Shown here piece by piece: positions 15,808 through 24,758 of a DNA stretch of 64,000 bases. Within the stretch, counting starts at the first letter, position 1, and every line of letters starts with the position of its first letter. This DNA is from Pontibacter harenae. Lineage in GTDB: Bacteria; Bacteroidota; Bacteroidia; Cytophagales; Hymenobacteraceae. A program made the position numbers and the translations under genes. The stretch spans positions 1 to 64,000 of the forward strand of contig NZ_JAJJWH010000016.1 in assembly GCF_020907245.1 (NCBI RefSeq), read 5' to 3'. The notes under the pieces were generated by a model that saw only the letters and a program-made list of their open reading frames with translations, had not been told where the DNA came from and did no database searches.

Positions 15808-15950
15808 GTTTCAAAGTTAAAGATATATAAGCTTAACATAATAATTGGTAGGAAAACACAGGCAGGATACATTCTAATCTTATTCTAATGTGGCTTTAAT
15901 ATTAAGTTAAGGAGACAAGTATTACTTGCAGCTTAATTATTATGTAATCT

Positions 15951-16796
15951 ATGAGATACCTATTACTATCAATTTTATTGTTTATTGCTGTTGTAAGCGT
16001 ACAAGCACAGGATACCCTGTCAGTTGAAAATGCAAAGAAAAAGCCGCTGAAAATAGAGCATGCTGAACCGCTCTACATTGATTTGATTCGGGACCTTGGA
16101 GCACATAAGGGTGAGAAAGAGTGGAATATTGGTGCTGGTATGACAGATAACCTCTCGTATGACGAGTATGAATTCTTGGTGGAATATGAATGGGCCCCAA
16201 TAAATAGACTGGGCCTGGAGATAGAAGTACCTGTAACACTTTATAGCAAGAACAGCAAAGACCGAAATGGGGAGGTAAATCGTCCGTCTGATAGGGTTGA
16301 GTCGCTGAAGCTTGCTTCGCAGTATACCTTTTTTGTTTCTGAAAAACTGCAGACCTCTATGGCTTTAGGCCAGATAACTGAATTCGAATTCAAAGACTTT
16401 GATACGTTTAGCAGGAATGATATGTTTCAGGGGCTCTTGTTCAACCCTTTTTTTATAGCGGCTAAGCGTTGGGGCAAAGATTTTCATTCTCTTATTTACA
16501 CTGGTCCTAGACTTTCCAGGCATTTTGGGCATAGTGGCATTAACACCTCTTATGAGGTTAATACTAGCTTTCACTACATGATCCCGCACAGCAGAAACTT
16601 TGTGGGATTGGAATTAAATAAGGAAATTGCCGATGGAAATATGCATGTAACAGCCAGGCCTCAAATGCGACTCGCTATACACGAGGGTTTAATGGTGGGT
16701 ATTGTTTCAGGTATACCTCTTACCAGAGGCAACGAGCGTATAAGTTCTTTTGTGCGTTTGATATACGAACCTGGACATAAACGACATTCGCATTAA
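15951..16796 (+). CDS. Outer-membrane beta-barrel protein (HAEPLYIDLIRDLGA family)
   Basis: 281 residues with a signal peptide ending VSVQAQ. After a short linker comes the family signature HAEPLYIDLIRDLGAHKGEKEWNIG, then about twelve alternating hydrophobic strands (EFLVEYEWAPINRLGLEIEVPV, SLKLASQYTFFV, MHVTARPQMRLAIHEGLMVGIV) ending SFVRLIYEPGH. This is a barrel in the outer membrane; similar proteins are sometimes mislabelled in databases as a purine synthesis enzyme. It is followed by a two-component system at 16856-18892, which may control it or sense the same stress. The ligand is not known. Confidence 0.8.
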   Translation: MRYLLLSILLFIAVVSVQAQDTLSVENAKKKPLKIEHAEPLYIDLIRDLGAHKGEKEWNIGAGMTDNLSYDEYEFLVEYEWAPINRLGLEIEVPVTLYSKNSKDRNGEVNRPSDRVESLKLASQYTFFVSEKLQTSMALGQITEFEFKDFDTFSRNDMFQGLLFNPFFIAAKRWGKDFHSLIYTGPRLSRHFGHSGINTSYEVNTSFHYMIPHSRNFVGLELNKEIADGNMHVTARPQMRLAIHEGLMVGIVSGIPLTRGNERISSFVRLIYEPGHKRHSH

Positions 16797-16855
16797 TCAA
16801 GCATTTGCCAGTGGTTATGCTTCTTTACTGCAATCAAGCATAAAAACTGCTCCAT

Positions 16856-17527
16856 ATGAACATACTTATAATTGAAGACGAGCCTAATGTAGTAGCTTTC
16901 ATAAAACGGGGTTTGGAAGAGGAGGGCATTCTTGCGGATGTAGCATACGAGGGCGAGACGGGTTTGAATATGGCTCTGCAAAATAAGTATGACCTCATTA
17001 TACTGGACATAATTTTACCTGGTAGCGATGGTATAGAGGTATGCCGCACCATCAGGCAGCGCAAATTGCAGGTACCCATTCTTATGCTGACTGCCTTGGG
17101 CACAACAGAGGATATTGTAAAAGGCTTGGATACTGGAGCCGATGATTATCTGACAAAACCCTTCAAGTTCAAAGAGCTACTAGCTCGCATTAAGGCCTTG
17201 GGCCGCCGAATCAGTTTTACTAAAGTAACGCCAGCCTTAGCTGTAGCTGATTTGGAAGTAAACCTAGATACAAAGCAGGTAACCCGTGCCGATAAAAAGA
17301 TCGGTTTGACTGCCAGAGAGTTTCTATTGCTTGAGTATTTTCTACGCAATAAAGGCAGAGTAGTGTCGCGGCAAGACCTGCTGGAAAATGTGTGGGAGTT
17401 AAATTTTGACCCTGGGTCTAATGTGGTGGAAGTGTACGTAAACTACCTTCGAAACAAGATTGATAAGGGATTTGAACCAAAGCTGATTCAGACAGTGGTA
17501 GGTATGGGGTATGTGTTGAAAGATTGA
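16856..17527 (+). CDS. OmpR/PhoB-type response regulator
   Basis: 223 residues. The receiver domain (1-115) has IIEDEP, phosphoacceptor Asp51 in IILDIILPGSDG, Thr in LMLTALG and Lys in YLTKPF. The winged-helix output domain (about 130-222) has LTAREFLLLEYFLRNKGRVVSRQDLLENVW and VVEVYVNYLRNKID, the DNA-binding helix typical of this class. It binds DNA as a dimer when phosphorylated. Its sensor starts 9 bp after its stop. The closest well-known relatives are metal-responsive CusR/CzcR-type regulators (family resemblance, not proven). Confidence 0.93.
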   Translation: MNILIIEDEPNVVAFIKRGLEEEGILADVAYEGETGLNMALQNKYDLIILDIILPGSDGIEVCRTIRQRKLQVPILMLTALGTTEDIVKGLDTGADDYLTKPFKFKELLARIKALGRRISFTKVTPALAVADLEVNLDTKQVTRADKKIGLTAREFLLLEYFLRNKGRVVSRQDLLENVWELNFDPGSNVVEVYVNYLRNKIDKGFEPKLIQTVVGMGYVLKD

Positions 17528-17536
17528 GTCCAACAA

Positions 17537-18892
17537 ATGAATTTCCGAAGCAAACTCACCCTAACTTTTACAGTGCTTATAGCTACCGTTATAAGTGTTC
17601 TTAGTCTGACGATCTACTTTTTTGCTAAACAATATACTTACAGTGACTTTAACGATCGGTTAAAAACAAGGGCATACACTATTGCACAGGTATATTTGGA
17701 AGAGGATGAGCTAAACAGGCAGGCTTATAGGGACATTTTAAAAATGTATCAGGTACCGCTATCTGACGAAGAAGCTTATATTTATGATGCACAGCGTATG
17801 CCTGCTTTTGAATCTGATACACTCGAGCTATCCTCACAGAATGAAATTCTGGACAAGATACGGAGTGACAGTTACCTAGAGTTTAAAAGGCAGGATAGGC
17901 AGTGGGTAGGTCTTTTTTACCAGGACAATCAGGGTGATCATTACGTTTTTGCGTCTGCACGAGATGTAGCAGGTAAGCGCAAGCTGGAGAATCTCAGAAA
18001 TATTCTTTTGCTGTGCTTCTTCGGAAGTACAGGATTAGTTTGGGCATTAGGCTATTTCCTATCGGGTCTGGTACTCAGGCCTATTGCCACCCTTATTAAA
18101 GAAGTTAATACCATCAGAGCTTCAAACCTGCATCTTCGGCTACAGGAGCCATCGGAGCATGATGAAATTTCTGCGCTTACGAAAACCTTTAACCAAATGC
18201 TGGACCGACTTGAGGTTTCGTTTGAGATGCAGAAAAACTTTATTGCCAATGCATCGCATGAACTTCGAAATCCTTTAACTGCCCTTAGCGGTGAAATAGA
18301 AATCACGCTTCGCAGACAACGAACACCAGCAGAGTATATAAACTCATTGGAAACGCTGCAGAAAGAAACAGACAGGCTGGAGAAACTAACCAGCGATTTG
18401 CTTAGGTTAGCTCAGGCAGGTTTTGATGAAGCAGAGGTTAAGCAGGAAAAAGTGCGACCAGACGAACTACTATTGGAGTGCCTGGCGGAGCTGCGGTATT
18501 CAGAAACAGTAAGGCTATGCTTAGACGATATGCCTGAGCAATCTGAAAGTTTATCTATTATGGGTAATACTAGCCTTCTGAAAATGGCTATTATGAATGT
18601 GCTTGAAAATGCTATAAAGTTTTCGGGGAAGTACGTCGTAACAGTGCGGCTACAGTTACAAGAGCAAAAGCTTGCTATAGTTGTAGAAGACCAGGGAATT
18701 GGCATACCGCAGGATGATATAACACATGTGCTGCAGCCCTTTTACAGAGCTAAAAATGCACGCGGGCACGCTGGAACAGGCATAGGTTTGTCTTTATCAG
18801 ATAAAATTGTTCGCTTGCATGGCGGCAAACTTTCCATAAATTCAACAGAAGGAAGAGGTACAACTATTACCTTGTTGCTTCATTGCTCTTAG
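17537..18892 (+). CDS. Membrane sensor histidine kinase
   Basis: 451 residues. Two membrane helices at about 8-30 and 155-178 flank a periplasmic sensor region; then come a HAMP linker (LRPIATLIKEVNTIRASNLHLRL), HisKA with the phospho-His in NASHELRNPLTALSG, and HATPase with N-box NVLENAIKFS, DQGIGIP and GTGIGLSL. All catalytic boxes are intact. It forms an operon with the upstream regulator (9 bp gap), and most likely phosphorylates it. The signal is unknown; the outer-membrane barrel upstream is a plausible target. Confidence 0.93.
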   Translation: MNFRSKLTLTFTVLIATVISVLSLTIYFFAKQYTYSDFNDRLKTRAYTIAQVYLEEDELNRQAYRDILKMYQVPLSDEEAYIYDAQRMPAFESDTLELSSQNEILDKIRSDSYLEFKRQDRQWVGLFYQDNQGDHYVFASARDVAGKRKLENLRNILLLCFFGSTGLVWALGYFLSGLVLRPIATLIKEVNTIRASNLHLRLQEPSEHDEISALTKTFNQMLDRLEVSFEMQKNFIANASHELRNPLTALSGEIEITLRRQRTPAEYINSLETLQKETDRLEKLTSDLLRLAQAGFDEAEVKQEKVRPDELLLECLAELRYSETVRLCLDDMPEQSESLSIMGNTSLLKMAIMNVLENAIKFSGKYVVTVRLQLQEQKLAIVVEDQGIGIPQDDITHVLQPFYRAKNARGHAGTGIGLSLSDKIVRLHGGKLSINSTEGRGTTITLLLHCS

Positions 18893-19021
18893 TTAGTAAA
18901 TTAAGGAAGTAAAGCTTGTGCGTGTTTAAAGCTAATTTTTTATCTAGCTTTGCACCTGTAAAAACAGAGGCTATTGTTCTACAGTACAAGCCTCGACTAC
19001 ATCTAAAGCCATAACTTGCGC

Positions 19022-19321
19022 ATGTTTATATCCATTAGCTCTTTTGAGGTTGCCAACGATATGGCTCCCGAAGTAAAGGAGGCATTCAGAAACAGACCAC
19101 ATTTAGTAGATGATGCCCCAGGCTTTATAAAGCTGCAGGTGCTAAGCCCACAGGAAAATCTGAACGAAATCTGGCTGATGACATACTGGACTGATGAAGA
19201 GAGCTTTCAGGTCTGGTACAAAAGCCACATGTACCACGACGTGCACAAAGGGATACCTAAAGGATTAAAACTGGTACCTGGCAGCGTGAAGGTACGTGGC
19301 TTTGAGCACGTGACCGAATAG
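19022..19321 (+). CDS. Antibiotic biosynthesis monooxygenase (ABM) fold protein
   Basis: 99 residues from ATG 19022; a TTG two codons earlier is less likely. A single ABM ferredoxin-like domain: MFISISSFEVANDMAPEVKEAF, RPHLVDDAPGFIKLQVLSP, EIWLMTYWTDEESFQVWYKSHMY, and a C-terminal strand. The conserved VD..PGF and W..EE.F..W.. pattern is that of HmoA/IsdG-like proteins, some of which degrade haem while others are small monooxygenases. The heme-degrading Asn/His/Trp set cannot be confirmed by eye. Cytoplasmic, probably a dimer. A TAGCTTTG -7 box lies at 18945-18952. Confidence 0.85.
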   Translation: MFISISSFEVANDMAPEVKEAFRNRPHLVDDAPGFIKLQVLSPQENLNEIWLMTYWTDEESFQVWYKSHMYHDVHKGIPKGLKLVPGSVKVRGFEHVTE

Positions 19322-19679
19322 GAGCGAAATGTTACTCACAATGCTGAGTTAGATAACATGATGCTCCTTCAGTGCTGTAATTAGTTCATGAGTTAAAAAT
19401 TATCTACAGCCTGTCTTTTTTTCAAGGCAGAAATATACATATCAATCCACAGCCACTGTAACTTAGGTATGCATAGCCAAAATTGTGGCGCACGTTGCCT
19501 TGTACCGAAGCATGCCTTTCCCTTTACTTACTGCAAGCTTTTACCTGTGCTATTCTTTCTTCCTTTAAAGGGAAGTTCAAAATAAACGCAACTATTTCCT
19601 TTGATAGCAGTTTTAATATAGATAGCATTTGTATTTATGATGCATGCATACTATTTTTGATATAAGGGCTTAGAGGAAT
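19322..19679. other. Intergenic stretch without a gene
   Basis: 358 bp between converging genes. There is a short open frame at 19483-19665, but it has low protein character (rich in Cys, Ser and hydrophobic residues) and no start context. No RNA structure or repeat is recognised. Confidence 0.5.
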
Positions 19680-20012
19680 TTAATCATCCTCATAATCCAG
19701 GCCCATCATTTTGTTGTAGGCCTGTTGCAGTTCAGAAAACGCATGAAGGTTGCCTTCCTGTCTGCTGATTTGCATACCTTTTTTATAAGTGCTTTCTGCC
19801 AAATTGTTTTCGCCTAACTCTTCGTAGAGTTTAGCAGCATGGTAGTAAGTTCCTACATAGTTTACATGTTCGGCCAGTAGCTTTTCATAGTATTCCCTGG
19901 CCTTTTCTTTGTCAGAGTTGCGGTATTCTGTAGCAATGGCGTAAAGTAAGAAAGGATCGTTTGGGTCCTCTTCCAGGAACTTGAAAAGTTGTTCTAATCT
20001 ATTTTGTAACAT
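19680..20012 (-). CDS. Tetratricopeptide repeat protein
   Basis: 110 residues, soluble, acidic. At least two TPR units: PNDPFLLYAIATEYRNSDKEKAREYYEKLL (about 17-46) and VGTYYHAAKLYEELGENNLAESTYKKGM (about 53-80), followed by a capping helix. TPRs mediate protein contacts; the partner is unknown. Small TPR proteins of this kind are common in Bacteroidota. It is divergent from etfB with 65 bp between starts; a TAAATTTG -7 box lies at 20045-20052 on the minus strand. Confidence 0.8.
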   Translation of the reverse strand: MLQNRLEQLFKFLEEDPNDPFLLYAIATEYRNSDKEKAREYYEKLLAEHVNYVGTYYHAAKLYEELGENNLAESTYKKGMQISRQEGNLHAFSELQQAYNKMMGLDYEDD

Positions 20013-20077
20013 TTCTATTTGGCTATATTTTAACTAAATTCGCACAAATTTAACTTTAAAAGCTAACATTTCTAATC

Positions 20078-20818
20078 ATGAAAATATTAGTTTGCATCAG
20101 TAACGTTCCCGATACTACAGCCAAAATTAATTTCACGAGCGACAACACAGCGTTTGATAAGAACGGTGTTCAGTTCGTGATTAATCCTTGGGATGAGTAT
20201 GCTTTAACAAGAGCCATTGAGCTGAAAGAAGCCAAAGGTGGTTCTGTAACTGTATTAAACGTAGGAGAGGCCGATACGGAGCCTAATATCCGTAAGGCGC
20301 TTGCCATTGGTGCAGACGATGCCATACGCGTAAACGCACATCCTAAGGATGCTTTCTTTGTAGCACAGCAAATAGCAGCCGTAGCTAAAGAAAATAGCTA
20401 TGACATCATTCTGATGGGCCGAGAATCTATTGATTACAATGGCTTTCAGGTGCACAACATGGTAGGAGAGATATTAGGTATTCCTTCTATAACACCAGCA
20501 TTTAAACTAGATTTAATAGATGATGCCACAGCACGCTTAGAGCGTGAGATAGAAGGTGGTAAAGAGGTAGTAGAGGTAAAGTTGCCTTTTGTAGCTAGTG
20601 CTCAGCAACCTATGTCTGAACCTCGTATACCTAATATGCGTGGCATTATGACGGCCCGAACAAAACCTTTGAAGGTGGTAGAGCCATCAGGCGCAGAGGC
20701 AAAATCTGCCTATGTAAGCTTTAGTAAGCCTGAGAAAAAAGGTGGTGTTAAATTGGTAGATGCCGATAACGCCGCTGAACTGATTACATTATTAAGAAAC
20801 GAAGCTAAAGTACTATAA
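20078..20818 (+). CDS. etfB: Electron transfer flavoprotein, beta subunit
   Basis: 246 residues, the usual length. ETF beta signature MKILVCISNVPDTTAKI at the N-terminus, then INPWDEYALTRAIELKEAKGG, DDAIRVN, and the AMP-binding loop ILMGRESIDYNGFQVHNMVGEIL. With the alpha subunit it forms a soluble heterodimer that carries electrons from acyl-CoA dehydrogenases to the membrane quinone pool. The alpha gene follows 3 bp after the stop, so the two are translationally coupled. Confidence 0.97.
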   Translation: MKILVCISNVPDTTAKINFTSDNTAFDKNGVQFVINPWDEYALTRAIELKEAKGGSVTVLNVGEADTEPNIRKALAIGADDAIRVNAHPKDAFFVAQQIAAVAKENSYDIILMGRESIDYNGFQVHNMVGEILGIPSITPAFKLDLIDDATARLEREIEGGKEVVEVKLPFVASAQQPMSEPRIPNMRGIMTARTKPLKVVEPSGAEAKSAYVSFSKPEKKGGVKLVDADNAAELITLLRNEAKVL

Positions 20819-20821
20819 GAT

Positions 20822-21799
20822 ATGTCTGTATTAGTATTTGTAGAAGGTCTTAACGGAGAGATCAAAAAATCATCGTTGGAGGCTGCCTCTTATGGTAGCC
20901 AAGTAGCGCAAACCCTTGGAACGAGTGCTACTGCTGTAGCAATGGGCGATATCAGCCAGAATGCGTTAGCGAAGCTTGGCGAACAAGGGATCAGCAAAGT
21001 GTTGTATGATGCCGACGAAAAGCTGGAGAAGTTTGTAGCCGAGGCTTATGTAAAAGTTATTGCCAAGGCAGCAGAGCAGGAAAATGCTAAAGTGCTTGTG
21101 TTTGCACACTCTAACATAGGTGCAGCTGTAGGGTCAAGGTTGGCCGTAAGGTTAAACGGGTCGCTTGCCACAAACGTAACTACGCTGCCTAAAACGGATG
21201 GTGCCTTTACTGTTACCCGTAGTGTTTTCTCTGGTAAAGCTTTTGCTGAAGTAGAGTTAACTTCTGATGTGAAAATCATTGCGGTACAGAAAAACAATTT
21301 CGAAGTTAGCCAAAATGCAGGCACAACTGCTACGGTAGAAAACTTATCTGCCGATGTTACGGATGCCGACCTAACCACAGCCCCTAAGGAAACTGTGATG
21401 CAGGAAACTGGCGGTGGCGTATTGTTGCAAGAAGCTGCCATTGTGGTTTCTGGTGGTCGTGGCTTGAAGGGACCAGAAAACTGGCACCTGATTGAGGATC
21501 TGGCAAGAGAGTTAGGAGCCGCCACAGCCTGTTCAAAGCCTGTAGCTGACATGGATTGGCGCCCTCACCACGAACACGTGGGCCAAACAGGAATAACGGT
21601 TAGTCCTAACCTTTACATCGCAATTGGTATATCTGGCGCTATACAGCACCTGGCGGGGGTTAACTCTTCTAAAGTGATTGTCGTTATTAATAAGGATGCA
21701 GAAGCACCGTTCTTCAAAGCTGCCGATTATGGTATAGTAGGCGATGCTTTTGAAGTGGTTCCAAAATTAATCGAGGCTGCGAAAGCTTTAGACAAATAG
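20822..21799 (+). CDS. etfA: Electron transfer flavoprotein, alpha subunit
   Basis: 325 residues. The FAD-binding domain is clear: VVSGGRGLKGPENW, LGAATACSKPVADMDWRPHHEHVGQTGITVSPNLYIAIGISGAIQHLAG, and VVINKDAEAPFFKAADYGIVGD, all in the last 120 residues. The N-terminal half is the ETF alpha/beta-type fold shared with the beta subunit. It binds FAD and passes electrons from flavoprotein dehydrogenases to ETF-quinone oxidoreductase. The bifunctional nuclease gene follows 16 bp later and is probably in the same transcript. Confidence 0.97.
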   Translation: MSVLVFVEGLNGEIKKSSLEAASYGSQVAQTLGTSATAVAMGDISQNALAKLGEQGISKVLYDADEKLEKFVAEAYVKVIAKAAEQENAKVLVFAHSNIGAAVGSRLAVRLNGSLATNVTTLPKTDGAFTVTRSVFSGKAFAEVELTSDVKIIAVQKNNFEVSQNAGTTATVENLSADVTDADLTTAPKETVMQETGGGVLLQEAAIVVSGGRGLKGPENWHLIEDLARELGAATACSKPVADMDWRPHHEHVGQTGITVSPNLYIAIGISGAIQHLAGVNSSKVIVVINKDAEAPFFKAADYGIVGDAFEVVPKLIEAAKALDK

Positions 21800-21815
21800 A
21801 TTTAGAAGATATATT

Positions 21816-22424
21816 GTGGAAAAAATTCAGTTAGAGATACTTGGCCTGTCTTCCAGCCAATCGCAAACAGGATCGTTTGCCCTTGTATTAGGAGAAAGAG
21901 ACGGAAACAGAAGGCTACCGATTATCATTGGTATGTTTGAGGCTCAGTCTATTGCCATTCAGATAGAGAAAATAAACCCAAACCGCCCGCTCACGCACGA
22001 CCTTTTTAAGACGTTTGCTGAGCAAGTGGATGTTAGTATTTCTGAAATTATTATTTCAGACTTAAAGGAAGGGGTGTTTTACTCTAAAATAATGTGTACT
22101 GATGGCACAAAAGATTTTGAACTGGATGCCCGTCCCTCAGACGCCATTGCCATAGGTTTACGTTTTGGAGTTCCGATTTATACTGTTGAATCTGTTTTAT
22201 CTGAGGCAGGAATTATACTAAGCGACTTGGAAGATGAGGACGAGAACGAAGAAATGACTGTTAAAAGCAGCACTTCCTCTACCAGTTCAACTTCTTCGAG
22301 TTCCAAAGAGCCTTTAAATCAGACATCAACAGATGAACTGAACAAAATGCTGAACGAGGCTCTGGAAAAGGAAGATTACGAAAGGGCTGCCAAAATTAGA
22401 GACGAAATAAACAAACGTAACTGA
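21816..22424 (+). CDS. Bifunctional nuclease family protein with UVR motif
   Basis: 202 residues starting at GTG 21816. Residues 1-130 are the BFN/DUF151 domain: MEKIQLEILGLSSSQSQTGSFALVLGE, RRLPIIIGMFEAQSIAIQIE, and ELDARPSDAIAIGLRFGVPI. A serine/threonine-rich linker (STSSTSSTSSSS) leads to a C-terminal UVR motif, LNKMLNEALEKEDYERAAKIRDEI, the UvrB-UvrC contact helix. Plant and mycobacterial BFN proteins have RNase and DNase activity; the BFN-UVR layout is typical of Bacteroidota and suggests a link to repair, which is inference. A terminator follows at 22446-22478. Confidence 0.92.
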   Translation: MEKIQLEILGLSSSQSQTGSFALVLGERDGNRRLPIIIGMFEAQSIAIQIEKINPNRPLTHDLFKTFAEQVDVSISEIIISDLKEGVFYSKIMCTDGTKDFELDARPSDAIAIGLRFGVPIYTVESVLSEAGIILSDLEDEDENEEMTVKSSTSSTSSTSSSSKEPLNQTSTDELNKMLNEALEKEDYERAAKIRDEINKRN

Positions 22425-22445
22425 TGTAATAACATACATCGCGCT

Positions 22446-22478
22446 AAGTCCTGCATCCTGGTGGTGCAGGACTTTTTT
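22446..22478 (+). terminator. Terminator of the etfBA-nuclease unit
   Basis: AAGTCCTGCA pairs with TGCAGGACTT around a 9-nt loop, then a run of six T. The T run overlaps the TTTG of the next gene's promoter. Confidence 0.85.
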
Positions 22479-22506
22479 GTTTTGTTCGATTTAAGGCTTA
22501 CTTTTG
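22476..22506 (+). promoter_or_regulatory. Promoter of the nucleoside transporter gene (TTTG-N19-TAnnTTTG)
   Basis: TTTG at 22476-22479, exactly 19 bases, TACTTTTG at 22499-22506. This matches the Bacteroidota consensus exactly and lies 20 bases before the ATG at 22526. Confidence 0.8.
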
Positions 22507-22525
22507 ACAAATTTTCCTGCCAAGT

Positions 22526-23827
22526 ATGCTTGATATCCTTAGAGGGCTTTTAGGGTTAATTGCCTTATTAGCTATTGCTTTCCTTTTCTCCAGAGACAGA
22601 AAACGTATAGACTGGAAACTGGTTGGTTTCGGTGTCTTTTTGCAAATCTTTTTTGGGGTAATGGTTACCCAAGTTCCTTTTGTTGCCGATGCTTTTGCTT
22701 TTGTTAGTAAGGTATTTGTTAAATTACTTAGTTTCTCTCAGGCAGGTGCCGAGTTTCTTTTCGGAAACCTAGCAAATCCCGCGCAAAATGGTGGGTTAGG
22801 CTATATCTTCGCTTTTTCTGTACTGCCTACAATTATCTTTTTCTCTACTGTTTCTGCTGGGTTATACTACCTGGGTGTGTTGCAAAAATTGGTTTTCAGC
22901 ATTGCCTGGATTATGTCTAAAGGCATGCGGCTATCGGGTTCAGAAAGTTTATCAGCGGCTGGCAACATATTTTTAGGCCAAACAGAGGCACCTCTTTTAG
23001 TAAAGCCTTTTATTTCCCGCATGACAAAGTCAGAGCTTATGTGTCTGATGACTGGGGGAATGGCTACGTTGGCTGGTGGTGTTTTGGCTGCTTATGTGGC
23101 ATTTTTGGGTGGCGACGATCCTGCACAACAAGCAGTGTTTGCGGCGCACTTGCTAACAGCTTCCATCATGAATGCTCCTGTAGGTATTGTGTTGGCAAAG
23201 ATGCTAGTACCAGAAACTGAGCCAGAGAAGATAAATACAGAGCTTGAGGTAAACGAGGAGCAATTAGGTGTAAACTTAGTAGATGCTTTGTCTCGTGGTG
23301 CTGCAGATGGTTTGAGGCTTGCTGCAAACGTAGGAGGTATGTTGCTAGCATTTATAGCTGTTATAGCTTTGTTAAACTATATGCTCATTAAGTTCGGAAG
23401 TGTAACTGGATTGAACGGAATTGTTGTAGCTAGCACGAATGGTCAGTTTGACGGCTTTTCGTTCCAGTATATCTTAGGCCAGATCTTTAGAGTATTTGCT
23501 TTTGTTATGGGTGTGCCTTGGGTTGATACCTTACAAGTAGGAAGTTTGCTGGGCCAGAAAACTGCCGTAAATGAATTCGTGGCTTACCTGGACCTGGCCA
23601 ACATGAAGGCTGCTGGAACATTAAGTCCTAAGTCTTTGGTGATGGCAACATATGCTCTTTGCGGCTTTTCTAACTTTAGCTCTATTGCCATACAAATAGG
23701 AGGCATAGGTAGTATGGCACCAAATCAACAAGGCAACCTGTCTAAGTTGGGCTTTTTAGCCTTACTGGGTGCTTCCTTAGCTTGTATGATGACCGCCACT
23801 GTAGCTGGTATGCTTTACGAATTATAA
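22526..23827 (+). CDS. nupC: Concentrative nucleoside transporter (CNT/NupC family)
   Basis: 433 residues with about nine to ten membrane helices. CNT family motifs: an N-terminal gate region (LLGLIALLAIAFLFSRDRKRIDW), SVLPTIIFFSTVSAGLYYLG, SGSESLSAAGNIFLGQTEAPLLVKPFI (the substrate-binding helical hairpin), LMTGGMATLAGGVLAAYVAFLGG, and TYALCGFSNFSSIAIQIGGIG near the C-terminus. It imports nucleosides with sodium or protons across the inner membrane. Single gene with its own promoter and a strong terminator. The exact substrate range cannot be told from sequence. Confidence 0.93.
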   Translation: MLDILRGLLGLIALLAIAFLFSRDRKRIDWKLVGFGVFLQIFFGVMVTQVPFVADAFAFVSKVFVKLLSFSQAGAEFLFGNLANPAQNGGLGYIFAFSVLPTIIFFSTVSAGLYYLGVLQKLVFSIAWIMSKGMRLSGSESLSAAGNIFLGQTEAPLLVKPFISRMTKSELMCLMTGGMATLAGGVLAAYVAFLGGDDPAQQAVFAAHLLTASIMNAPVGIVLAKMLVPETEPEKINTELEVNEEQLGVNLVDALSRGAADGLRLAANVGGMLLAFIAVIALLNYMLIKFGSVTGLNGIVVASTNGQFDGFSFQYILGQIFRVFAFVMGVPWVDTLQVGSLLGQKTAVNEFVAYLDLANMKAAGTLSPKSLVMATYALCGFSNFSSIAIQIGGIGSMAPNQQGNLSKLGFLALLGASLACMMTATVAGMLYEL

Positions 23828-23842
23828 GCAACTAAATTTTAT

Positions 23843-23885
23843 AAAGCAGAGGCCTCTTACTAGTGTTGTAAGAGGCCTCTGCTTT
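23843..23885 (+). terminator. Terminator after the nucleoside transporter
   Basis: An 18-bp perfect stem (AAAGCAGAGGCCTCTTAC with its complement at 23868-23885) and a 7-nt loop. Confidence 0.85.
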
Positions 23886-23912
23886 TATGGCAGGTTAGCT
23901 TCAATAAGAATC

Positions 23913-24680
23913 CTACCTGTCGCGTTCATCTTCTACTTTCTTAGCATCGCGCATCAGTCTGTTCGCAAATATAAAATCCTGAAGTTCTGGTATTTGGTTA
24001 TCCATGATATTGTCGTTAGTGCCTTCCCAGAGCTTTTTGCCCTTGTAGAGGAAAAAGATTTTGTCGCCAATCTCTATCACCGAGTTCATGTCATGCGTTA
24101 CAATAATGGTGGTAATGTTGTACTCATGGGTTATTTCTTTAATTAGCTCATCTATGGTGATGGCAGTTTGCGGATCTAGTCCAGAGTTCGGTTCGTCGCA
24201 GAAAAGGTACGTACAGTTAGGCGCAATAGCACGGGCGATACCAACACGTTTTTTCATGCCTCCGCTAATTTCAGATGGCATTTTATTATTGGCATTTTCT
24301 AAACCTACCCGTTGCAAACAAAAGTTTACGCGGTCCATTCGCTCACTTTTATTCATGTCGGTGAGCATCTTTAACGGGAATTCCACGTTTTGCTCCACCG
24401 TCATAGAGTCGAATAGTGCCGAGCCCTGGAACAGCATTCCAATCTTTCTTCTGATTTCCTGCCTTATATCTAGTTTATTATTCGTGAAATAAGTGCCGTC
24501 GAAAGTTACACTACCAATATCAGGTTTCACAAGACCCACAATACACTTTAAAAGTACGCTTTTACCTGTACCGCTGGCACCTAATAACAAGTTAGTTTTA
24601 CCCGTTTCAAAAACGCCGCTAATGCCATCTAAAATCGTCTTGCCATTAAAGGACTTATGTATGTTATGTATTTCAATCAT
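23913..24680 (-). CDS. mlaF: ABC transporter ATP-binding protein (MlaF type)
   Basis: 255 residues with all ABC motifs: Walker A GASGTGKSVLLK, Q-loop MLFQGSALF, signature ISGGMKKRVGIARA, Walker B YLFCDEPNSGLDP and switch His in VTHDMN. The Q-loop followed by SALFDSMTVEQNVEFPL is typical of MlaF/Ttg2A, which with the MlaE permease moves phospholipids between membranes to keep the outer-membrane lipid asymmetry. The permease gene is directly upstream (78 bp gap). No MlaD substrate-binding protein gene follows here; the next gene is on the other strand. Confidence 0.9.
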   Translation of the reverse strand: MIEIHNIHKSFNGKTILDGISGVFETGKTNLLLGASGTGKSVLLKCIVGLVKPDIGSVTFDGTYFTNNKLDIRQEIRRKIGMLFQGSALFDSMTVEQNVEFPLKMLTDMNKSERMDRVNFCLQRVGLENANNKMPSEISGGMKKRVGIARAIAPNCTYLFCDEPNSGLDPQTAITIDELIKEITHEYNITTIIVTHDMNSVIEIGDKIFFLYKGKKLWEGTNDNIMDNQIPELQDFIFANRLMRDAKKVEDERDR

Positions 24681-24758
24681 TTAACCTTTCGTTTAACCTT
24701 TGCCAGCCGCCAAAATTAATCCTTCTTTGAATATAAAACTGTTACCTAAACAATATTC

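Noticed and set aside
19483..19665. Open frame of 60 codons
   Set aside because: Composition unlike the neighbouring proteins and no start or operon context.
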